From: Pseudomonadaceae bacterium UBA5811 | Lineage (GTDB): Bacteria; Pseudomonadota; Gammaproteobacteria; Pseudomonadales; Pseudomonadaceae | Assembly (NCBI GenBank): GCA_002417905.1 | Contig: DIDB01000014.1 | Coordinates: forward strand, 909 to 7,236 | Direction: 5' to 3' | DNA length: 6,328 bases | Shown here: in pieces, positions 1-6,328 of the stretch | Position numbering within the stretch: the stretch's first letter is position 1 | Layout of the letters: each line of letters opens with the position of its first letter | Translations under genes and position numbers: made by a program | The notes under the pieces: model-generated | Told to the model about the DNA's origin: nothing | Database searches by the model: none | What the model saw: the letters and a program-made list of their open reading frames with translations, nothing else

Positions 1-36
1 AGAAGGTCGCTGGTTCGAATCCAGTCGCTCCGACCA
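1..36 (+). tRNA. tRNA 3' end, probably tRNA-Pro (5' part outside window)
   Basis: This is the 3' half of a tRNA gene cut by the window edge. Seen: a 5-nt variable loop (4-8), a T stem 9-13 pairing with 21-25 (outer G-U), the T loop TTCGAAT (14-20), the acceptor 3' strand CGCTCCG (26-32), discriminator A33 and an encoded CCA (34-36). The acceptor implies a first base C1 paired with G72. C1-G72 with A73 is the usual bacterial tRNA-Pro combination, so proline is the best identity. The anticodon lies outside the window, so the isoacceptor cannot be read. Confidence 0.85.
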
Positions 37-45
37 GGTATCCCG

Positions 46-70
46 CAAAGCCCGCCCAGTGCGGGCTTTG
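46..70 (+). terminator. Hairpin terminator after the tRNA gene
   Basis: AAAGCCCGC (47-55) pairs perfectly with GCGGGCTTT (61-69) across a 5-nt loop, and C46-G70 adds a tenth pair. A weak, interrupted T-rich stretch follows (TCGTTT, 71-76). It lies 10 bases after the tRNA CCA and before smc, so it most likely ends the tRNA transcript and separates it from smc. The T-tract is poor, so efficiency is uncertain. Confidence 0.75.
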
Positions 71-73
71 TCG

Positions 74-102
74 TTTCCGGCCGGGTTATGCCGGTATATA
101 CT
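74..102 (+). promoter_or_regulatory. Candidate smc promoter (weak)
   Basis: Between the tRNA terminator and smc there is one -10-like hexamer, TATACT (97-102; 5 of 6 match to TATAAT). The hexamer 17 bases upstream, TTTCCG (74-79), matches TTGACA poorly. Transcription would begin near 109 and give a leader of about 50 bases. It is suggested by position and the -10 only. Confidence 0.3.
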
Positions 103-158
103 CACCCGCCCCATGCCGCCGTGCCCCGCAGGGCCATTATTTCCGCCAGAGGTATTGC

Positions 159-3100
159 ATGCGGCTGAAAAGTATCCGGCTGGCCGGATTCAAATCCTTT
201 GTGGACCCCACCACCGTGACCTTTCCCGGCAACATGTCTGCGGTTGTCGGCCCCAATGGCTGCGGCAAATCCAATATTATCGACGCCGTACGCTGGGTCA
301 TGGGGGAAAGCTCGGCGAAAAACCTGCGGGGCGAGTCGATGACCGATGTCATCTTCAATGGCTCCAACACCCGCAAACCGGTCAGTCAGGCCAGCATTGA
401 GCTGGTTTTTGATAACAGCGATGGCAGCCTTGGGGGGGAGTATGCAGCCTTTGCCGAAATTTCCATCCGCCGCAAGGTGACCCGGGACGCCCAGAACACC
501 TACTTCCTGAATGGCAGCAAATGCCGGCGCCGGGATATCACCGATATCTTCCTAGGCACCGGCCTTGGCCCGCGCAGTTACTCCATCATCGAACAGGGCA
601 TGATTTCCCGGCTGATTGAAGCCCGGCCGGAAGACTTGCGCCACTTTATTGAAGAAGCCGCCGGAATCTCCCGTTACAAGGAGCGGCGCCGGGAAACCGA
701 AAACCGGATCCGCCGCACCCAGGAAAACCTCGCCCGTCTGGGCGATCTGCGCGAAGAGCTGGAACGCCAGCTGGAGCGCCTGCAACGCCAGGCCCAGGCG
801 GCCGAAAAATACCAGCAATACAAGGACGAGGAGCGCCAGACCACAGCCCGGCTGCTCGCCCTGCGCTGGCGCAGTCTGGACAGCCAGCGCGAACAGAAAC
901 AGGGCGCCATTGCCGCCGGAGAAACCCGGCTGGAGGCGCTGATTGCTGATCAGCGGCACAGTGATGCCAGTATCGAGCAGCTGCGTGACCGCCACCATGA
1001 GCAGACAGAGCGCTTCAACCGTATCCAGGGCCGCTTTTATGGCACCGGCAGCGAGATTGCCCGGGTAGAACAGAGCATCCAGCACAGCCAGCAGCGACTG
1101 CAGCAGCTGGCCAGCGATTTGCGTGAAGCGGAACAGCTCCGCGAGGAAACCCGCCAGTTGCTGGCACAGGACCAGTCCCGGCTGGAAACAGTAGAAGAAG
1201 AAATCCGCCACCTGGAGCCAGAGCAGGAGACTCTGGACGCGATCACAGAAGAGGCTGCAGCCGCCATGGAAGAAGCTGGACAGGTCACCCGGCACTGGCA
1301 GGAGCACTGGGAGGCATTCAGCCAGCGCAGTGCGCTCCCCCAGCGTGCGGCTGATGTTCAGCAATCCGTTATCCGGCAGCTGGAACAGCAGCTGGAACAG
1401 CTGGCCAGCCGCCAGCAGCGGCTGGATGATGAGCAGCTGCAACAGACCCAGGCCTCAGATGACGAAGAGATCGCCGATCTCAGGGAGCAGCTGGCTATGC
1501 TGGCGCTGCAACAGGAAGAGCAGACAGCGGCTGAAACCAGTCTCTCCGGACAGCTGGAACAGCAGCGGCAGGTACTGGAACAGCTCCGGAGCCAGCACCA
1601 GCAGCAGTCTGGCGAACTGCAGCGCCATGAAGGCCATATGGCTTCGCTGGAAAACCTGCAGCAGGCCGCCCTGAATCCGGGCAAGGGCGTGATGGAATGG
1701 CTGCAGGAGCAGCAGCTGGACCAGCAGCCCCGCCTGGCAGAAACCCTCCACGTGGATAGCGGCTGGGAAATGGCTGTCGAAACGGTGCTGGGTACCCACC
1801 TGCAAGCCGTACTGGTCAGCCAGCTGCCCGAACGGCCTGGACCATTCGATTTTGATGAGGGTGAGCTCTGCCTGCTGACCCTGCCACCCGCCACACCGGC
1901 AACCGCTCCGGACAGCCTGCAGGCCCGGGTACAGTCCCCCTACGATCTGTCACCCTGGCTGGCAGGTATCCGCACGGCAGACTCTCTGCCCGAGGCCTTC
2001 GAAAAGTGGCCCCGACTGGCGGCCCATGAAAGCCTGATCACTGCAGATGGCTACTGGCTTGGCCCGCACTTCCTGCGGATACACCGGAGCCACCAGGCAG
2101 AATCTGGCATCCTGGCTCGCACCCAGCTGCTGGAGCAGCTGTACCAGCAGCGCAGCCTGCTGGAGGAAAGCCTGGCCGGGCTTGATACCCGGCAGGCGCA
2201 GGCCCGGGAACAGCTGCAGCAACAGGAGGCCACCCGGGAGCAATTGCAGCAGCAGATCCGGCAGGATATCCGCCAGCAGGCAGAATTGACCGCCCGGCTG
2301 TCGGCCCATCAGGCCCGTCAGGAACAGCTGGAGCAGCCGCGCCAGCAACAGGCCCTGGAGCTGCAGGAAATCAGCAGCCAGGAACAGGCCATCACCAGGC
2401 AGCTGGAAGAAGCCCGTCTGGAGCTGCAGGAAGCCCTGGAAAGCATGACGCAGCTGCAGCTTGAGCGGGAGGCCCTGCAGGCTGGCCGGGAGCAGAGCCA
2501 GGCGCAACTGGAACAGCTGCGCCTGCAGCTCCAGCAGTACAAAGACCAGGCTCACCAGCTCAACATGCGGCTGACCGCCCTGCGGACCCAGCGGACGGCG
2601 ACAGGCCAGTCCATGGAGCGCCTGCACCAGCAGCAGGCACGCAACAGTGAGCGCCACGAACAGCTTTCCCTGCTGCAAAGTGAAGGCGGAGAGCCCCTGG
2701 AAGAACTGCGGGCCACGTTGGAGGAACTGCTCGGACAGCGGCTAGCCGTTGAAGAGGAGCTGCAGCAGGCCCGCCAAGTGCTGGAAACCCTGGACAGCCA
2801 GCTGCGTGACGATGAGCGCAACCGCAATCAGGCCGAGCAGCAGGCCCAGGAGCAGCGGACCCATCTGGAACAGCTGCGTATGGAATGGCAGGCGCTGGAC
2901 ATCCAGGGCAAAACCCTGCAGGAGCAGCTGCGAACGGAAGGCTACGACCTGCACACCGTGCTGGCCCACCTGGACCCGGCGCTTGACGAAGCATCACTGA
3001 AAGACAGCCTAGACAGCCTGGCGGCCCGGATCCAGCGGCCCGGCCCCATCAACCTGGCAGCCATCGATGAATACCGCCAGCAGTCCGAGCGCAAACAGTA

Positions 3101-3653
3101 TCTGGACCGGCAGAACGATGATCTGGCCGAAGCCCTGCAAACCCTGGAAAATGTCATCCGCAAAATTGACCAGGAAACCCGCAACCGTTTCCGGGAAACC
3201 TTCGAGCAGATCAACTCGGGCCTGCAAGCCCTGTTCCCCCGGGTCTTTGGTGGCGGAACCGCCTATCTGGAGTTTACCGGTGAAGACCTGCTGGGCACTG
3301 GCGTTGCCATCATGGCCCGCCCGCCCGGCAAGAAAAACAGCACCATCCACCTGCTCTCCGGCGGCGAGAAAGCCCTGACCGCCCTTGCACTGGTTTTTGC
3401 CATTTTCCAGCTCAATCCGGCCCCCTTCTGCATGCTGGACGAAGTGGATGCACCTCTGGATGATGCCAACGTCGGTCGCTATGCCCGGCTGGTCCGGGAG
3501 ATGTCAGGAACCGTGCAGTTCATTTACATCACCCACAACAAGATCGCCATGGAAATGGCTGACCAGCTGATGGGCGTAACCATGCACGAGCCGGGCTGCT
3601 CGCGGCTGGTTGCCGTAGACATTGAAGAGGCCGCCCTGCTGGCGGCCAGCTGA
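159..3653 (+). CDS. smc: Chromosome segregation/condensation ATPase SMC
   Basis: This is a complete SMC protein of 1164 residues, close to the size usual in Pseudomonas-type bacteria. SMC dimers with ScpA and ScpB (not in this window) form an ATP-driven ring that compacts and segregates chromosomal DNA. Seen in order: N-terminal head with Walker A GPNGCGKS (31-38) and Q-loop IIEQG (Q146); a first coiled-coil arm from about 170 to 500; a hinge at about 505-650 with the GYWLG motif near 632; a second arm from about 655 to 955; the conserved GPINLAA (962-968) leading into the C-terminal head; signature LSGGEK (1066-1071), Walker B CMLDE (D1094, E1095) and switch His H1126 in ITHNK. All ATPase motifs are intact. 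The start has AGAGG (148-152) six bases ahead of the ATG. The arms are strikingly rich in Gln and Leu: residues 405-431 hold ten Gln. zipA follows on the same strand after 120 bases. Confidence 0.98.
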   Translation: MRLKSIRLAGFKSFVDPTTVTFPGNMSAVVGPNGCGKSNIIDAVRWVMGESSAKNLRGESMTDVIFNGSNTRKPVSQASIELVFDNSDGSLGGEYAAFAEISIRRKVTRDAQNTYFLNGSKCRRRDITDIFLGTGLGPRSYSIIEQGMISRLIEARPEDLRHFIEEAAGISRYKERRRETENRIRRTQENLARLGDLREELERQLERLQRQAQAAEKYQQYKDEERQTTARLLALRWRSLDSQREQKQGAIAAGETRLEALIADQRHSDASIEQLRDRHHEQTERFNRIQGRFYGTGSEIARVEQSIQHSQQRLQQLASDLREAEQLREETRQLLAQDQSRLETVEEEIRHLEPEQETLDAITEEAAAAMEEAGQVTRHWQEHWEAFSQRSALPQRAADVQQSVIRQLEQQLEQLASRQQRLDDEQLQQTQASDDEEIADLREQLAMLALQQEEQTAAETSLSGQLEQQRQVLEQLRSQHQQQSGELQRHEGHMASLENLQQAALNPGKGVMEWLQEQQLDQQPRLAETLHVDSGWEMAVETVLGTHLQAVLVSQLPERPGPFDFDEGELCLLTLPPATPATAPDSLQARVQSPYDLSPWLAGIRTADSLPEAFEKWPRLAAHESLITADGYWLGPHFLRIHRSHQAESGILARTQLLEQLYQQRSLLEESLAGLDTRQAQAREQLQQQEATREQLQQQIRQDIRQQAELTARLSAHQARQEQLEQPRQQQALELQEISSQEQAITRQLEEARLELQEALESMTQLQLEREALQAGREQSQAQLEQLRLQLQQYKDQAHQLNMRLTALRTQRTATGQSMERLHQQQARNSERHEQLSLLQSEGGEPLEELRATLEELLGQRLAVEEELQQARQVLETLDSQLRDDERNRNQAEQQAQEQRTHLEQLRMEWQALDIQGKTLQEQLRTEGYDLHTVLAHLDPALDEASLKDSLDSLAARIQRPGPINLAAIDEYRQQSERKQYLDRQNDDLAEALQTLENVIRKIDQETRNRFRETFEQINSGLQALFPRVFGGGTAYLEFTGEDLLGTGVAIMARPPGKKNSTIHLLSGGEKALTALALVFAIFQLNPAPFCMLDEVDAPLDDANVGRYARLVREMSGTVQFIYITHNKIAMEMADQLMGVTMHEPGCSRLVAVDIEEAALLAAS

Positions 3654-3757
3654 AGGGCGGCCCGGCGGTACAAAAGCAGCGCCGGTCATGCTAGCTTAGA
3701 CAAATTTCCCGGAGCGCGGCGCTGGCCATGCGGAGCCACCGGGCAACAACCAGCTAC

Positions 3758-3763
3758 AGGGGT
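3758..3763 (+). promoter_or_regulatory. Ribosome binding site of zipA
   Basis: AGGGGT lies 10 bases ahead of the ATG at 3774. The spacing is slightly long. No other in-frame start nearby encodes the membrane segment as its first residues, so this start is retained. Confidence 0.6.
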
Positions 3764-3773
3764 CATAGCATTA

Positions 3774-4637
3774 ATGGAATTTGGTCTGCGCGAATGGCTG
3801 ATCATTATCGGTATCGTTGTCATCCTGGTTATCCTGGTCGATGGCTGGCGTCGCATGCAGGGCGGAAAAAACCGGCTGAAACTCCAGGTTGACCGTAACC
3901 TTGCCGAACTCCGGGAGGATAGCCCGCCGCCGACCGAGACCCCTGATGATGGACTGCTTGGTCCGGCCAGAGTCCTGCAGCGCACCGGCCGGCAGCATCC
4001 GGATGAACTAGCCCTTTCAGCACTGGACATGCCTGCCATGAGTGCCATTGCCATGGAAGAACAGGGGCCAGCCTTTGGTGATCTGGACAGTCTGGATGAT
4101 GCAGAACATGGGCAGGCCGCTCCAGCCACTCCGGCCCGGAAGCCTGCAACAGCCAGCCATGACAGCAGCCCTGAAAATAACAGCCAGCTCCACTCACCTG
4201 CCGAAATTGAAGAAGTACTGGTCATCAATGTCATTGCCCGCGACCCGTCCGGCTTTCGTGGGCCCGCCCTGCTACAGAACATTCTGGGCAGCGGCCTGCG
4301 TTTCGGTGAGATGGACATCTTTCACCGTCATGAAAGCATGACCGGCCAGGGTGAAACCCTGTTTTCCATGGCCAATGCGGTCAAGCCTGGGACCTTTGAT
4401 CTGAATGACATTGATCACTTCACAACCCGGGCGGTCAGTTTTTTCCTGGGTCTGCCTGGCCCCCGCCATCCCAAACAGGCCTTTGACCTGATGATCGCTG
4501 CCGCCCGCAAACTGTCACAAGAACTGAACGGTGAGCTGAAAGATGACCAGCGCAGCGTCCTGACAGCCCAGACCATCGAAAACTACCGGCAGCGGATCGC
4601 GGAATTCGAGCGCCGCCAGATGACCCTCAAGCGCTGA
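3774..4637 (+). CDS. zipA: Cell division protein ZipA (FtsZ membrane anchor)
   Basis: This is a complete ZipA of 287 residues, shorter than the 328 of E. coli. ZipA is an early divisome protein that ties FtsZ filaments to the inner membrane and stabilises the Z ring. Seen: an N-terminal membrane segment (about 8-23, rich in Ile, Val and Leu) followed by basic residues (R26, R27, K32, R34, K36); a low-complexity acidic linker rich in Ala, Pro and Ser (about 45-143); then the C-terminal FtsZ-binding domain (about 145-285), recognisable from EVLVINV, the [19 protein letters not shown] stretch, [12 protein letters not shown] and the [14 protein letters not shown] segment. The linker lacks the strong Pro/Gln richness of the E. 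coli protein. The gene lies 120 bases after smc in the same direction, with no clear terminator or strong promoter between them, so co-transcription is likely. It ends 13 bases from the convergent cysB stop. Confidence 0.97.
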   Translation: MEFGLREWLIIIGIVVILVILVDGWRRMQGGKNRLKLQVDRNLAELREDSPPPTETPDDGLLGPARVLQRTGRQHPDELALSALDMPAMSAIAMEEQGPAFGDLDSLDDAEHGQAAPATPARKPATASHDSSPENNSQLHSPAEIEEVLVINVIARDPSGFRGPALLQNILGSGLRFGEMDIFHRHESMTGQGETLFSMANAVKPGTFDLNDIDHFTTRAVSFFLGLPGPRHPKQAFDLMIAAARKLSQELNGELKDDQRSVLTAQTIENYRQRIAEFERRQMTLKR

Positions 4638-4650
4638 TCAGTCGCCCAGC

Positions 4651-5715
<1,065 letters not shown>

Positions 5716-5725
<10 letters not shown>

Positions 5726-5837
5726 TTGTAATTAACCAGCATATTTTCATCAGCCACCATGCAACAGTAGAACACAATCCAAGCAGAGCCATATTATCAT
5801 ATAAAACAAAAGGTTATATATTAACCACTCTGCACAG
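5716..5837. repeat. Paired short motifs upstream of cysB (TGCACAG and ATTAACCA, each twice)
   Basis: TGCACAG occurs at 5716-5722 and 5831-5837. ATTAACCA occurs at 5731-5738 and 5820-5827. The motifs form two clusters, in opposite order, about 90 bases apart, and each cluster overlaps or abuts a candidate promoter. They could be binding sites for a regulator, CysB itself being the obvious candidate. The motifs are short, so coincidence is possible. Confidence 0.3.
5796..5824 (-). promoter_or_regulatory. Candidate distal cysB promoter
   Basis: On the minus strand TTAATA (5824 to 5819; 4 of 6 to TTGACA) and TATGAT (5801 to 5796; 5 of 6 to TATAAT) are separated by exactly 17 bases. The -35 overlaps the inverted repeat GGTTA-TATAT-TAACC (5812-5826). 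This is the best-spaced sigma-70-like pair seen upstream of cysB and would give a leader of about 165 bases. The surrounding DNA is AT-rich, so chance matches are common. Confidence 0.35.
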
Positions 5838-5839
5838 AA

Positions 5840-5851
5840 CATTGATCAATG
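5840..5851. repeat. Perfect 12-base palindrome CATTGATCAATG
   Basis: CATTGATCAATG reads the same on both strands. It lies just upstream of the candidate distal cysB promoter. It contains a GATC site. It has the TTGAT half-site of FNR/Crp-family operators but not their spacing, so it is not an FNR box. Possible operator; function unknown. Confidence 0.35.
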
Positions 5852-5938
5852 ACGCCTAACAAACAACAACCCTGCAATCCAGAACAGCTTTCCAGATAAC
5901 AGCCTGATCCGGCCCAATAATAAATAACCATATATCCC

Positions 5939-5958
5939 AGTCAGCCAAACCGCTGACT
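5939..5958. repeat. Hairpin AGTCAGC / GCTGACT
   Basis: AGTCAGC (5939-5945) pairs perfectly with GCTGACT (5952-5958) around a 6-nt loop. Neither strand has a T-run directly after it. The minus strand becomes T-rich (TTATTTATTATT) only about 13 bases beyond, so it is not a typical terminator. Confidence 0.45.
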
Positions 5959-6138
5959 ACCAGCCATCAAGCGCTAAAATCCATAGCGACCCATCCAGAG
6001 AACGCTTCGCCTGTCTGCAAGACATCATATGAGCGGTATTGAATAGCCCAGAATGCTCTCTGTACAAAATTTTTTATGGACGAAGCAGCCTGCGCGACTA
6101 CACTGGTCAAAGATGCTTCTGCAAGGGATCCAGCATCA

Positions 6139-6165
6139 GCTGCTGCTCTGTCCAGAAGCAGCAGC
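6139..6165. repeat. Hairpin GCTGCTGCT / AGCAGCAGC
   Basis: GCTGCTGCT (6139-6147) pairs perfectly with AGCAGCAGC (6157-6165) around a 9-nt loop, making it the most stable hairpin in the AT-rich region. No T-tract follows on either strand, so intrinsic termination is unlikely. It is followed four bases later by a second dyad (6169-6194). Confidence 0.5.
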
Positions 6166-6168
6166 GGA

Positions 6169-6194
6169 CTGTAAAAATAGATGAAACTTTACAG
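6169..6194. repeat. Dyad CTGTAAA-N12-TTTACAG
   Basis: CTGTAAA (6169-6175) and TTTACAG (6188-6194) are perfect inverted copies separated by 12 bases. The arm spacing, about 19 bases centre to centre, would suit a dimeric DNA-binding protein as well as an RNA stem. The ATG of the possible edge reading frame (6181) lies within the loop. Confidence 0.4.
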
Positions 6195-6328
6195 AGTTAA
6201 GCAGATCACAGTGCACGGGTACAGGCTGAGTCTACCGGGGTTTGAGCGTTTTTTAGCCAGATCAAAAAAATATGCTAAAAACACCAGGTGCAAGCGTTGG
6301 CTCAGTTTACTTAACAGAACTTACAGGT
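6181..6328 (+). CDS. Possible partial reading frame running off the right edge
   Basis: From the ATG at 6181 the frame stays open for 49 codons to the window end, directly after in-frame stops TAA (6172) and TAG (6178). The encoded peptide begins MKLYRVKQITVHGYRLSLPG and is strongly basic, with many Arg and Lys. I do not recognise the family. A small basic start of this kind could belong to a DNA-binding or transposase-like protein, but that is a guess. Against it: there is no good ribosome binding site, GC is low, Arg codons are AGA/AGG-rich unlike the genes to the left, and an open run of this length can occur by chance in such DNA. Confidence 0.25.
   Translation, partial: MKLYRVKQITVHGYRLSLPGFERFLARSKKYAKNTRCKRWLSLLNRTYR
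6250..6281. repeat. Dyad TTTTTAGC-N16-GCTAAAAA
   Basis: TTTTTAGC (6250-6257) and GCTAAAAA (6274-6281) are perfect 8-base inverted copies around a 16-base AT-rich centre. The outer context (G at 6248, C at 6282) extends the symmetry if one T is bulged. Possibilities are an operator, a mobile-element end or a weak RNA stem. Confidence 0.4.

Noticed and set aside
59..400. 113-codon plus-strand frame starting in the tRNA terminator
   Set aside because: It overlaps the smc start in another frame, begins inside the terminator hairpin, and has no ribosome binding site.
552..1442. 296-codon minus-strand open frame inside smc
   Set aside because: It is antisense to the clearly coding smc arm. It is Leu/Gln-rich because it mirrors CAG/CTG-dense codons, and it shows no domain or ribosome binding site.
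1950..2678. 242-codon minus-strand open frame inside smc
   Set aside because: Same reason: a shadow of the Gln/Leu-rich second arm and the hinge end, with low-complexity Leu/Gln composition.
3686..4318. 210-codon minus-strand open frame over zipA
   Set aside because: It overlaps zipA, whose membrane segment and FtsZ-binding domain are unmistakable. The antisense product is Ser/Arg-rich without recognisable motifs.
4631..4645. Small hairpin around CTGATCAG at the zipA stop as a two-way terminator
   Set aside because: Only about five pairs with a bulge and a 4-base loop, and no T-tract on either strand.
5849..5899. 16-codon plus-strand frame after the CATTGATCAATG palindrome
   Set aside because: Very short, with no ribosome binding site and no recognisable sequence.
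6076..6174. 32-codon plus-strand frame starting ATGGACGAAGC
   Set aside because: There is no ribosome binding site (the ATG follows a run of T), and Ala/Ser low complexity comes from the GCTGCTGCT hairpin.

Overview
The window (about 60% GC in its coding part) looks like chromosome from a gammaproteobacterium outside the enterobacteria, probably of the Pseudomonadales/Oceanospirillales type. ZipA is essentially confined to Gammaproteobacteria. Condensation is by an SMC protein rather than MukB, and smc lies directly upstream of zipA as in Pseudomonas. The species cannot be named from the sequence alone.

Layout, left to right: the 3' end of a tRNA gene, probably tRNA-Pro (1-36), with its hairpin terminator (46-70). 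Then smc (159-3653, +), a complete 1164-residue chromosome-condensation ATPase with unusually Gln-rich coiled-coil arms. After a 120-base gap comes zipA (3774-4637, +), a complete 287-residue membrane anchor for FtsZ. cysB (4651-5625, -) is convergent with zipA, with only 13 bases between the two stop codons. It encodes a 324-residue LysR-type regulator of sulfur assimilation with the known ligand-contact residues in place.

The last 700 bases (5626-6328), upstream of cysB, hold no gene that can be named. GC falls to about 43% from 5701 on. The part next to cysB carries candidate promoters and repeated short motifs. The part further out carries several hairpins and dyads, a 73-codon stop-free stretch on the minus strand without ATG or GTG, and a possible short reading frame that runs off the right edge.

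Functionally, smc and zipA both serve the cell cycle (chromosome compaction and segregation; Z-ring anchoring) and are probably co-oriented in one transcription unit or in adjacent units. cysB is an unrelated, separately transcribed regulator. No new system is evident: the three genes are well-known families. The least explained part is the AT-rich right end.
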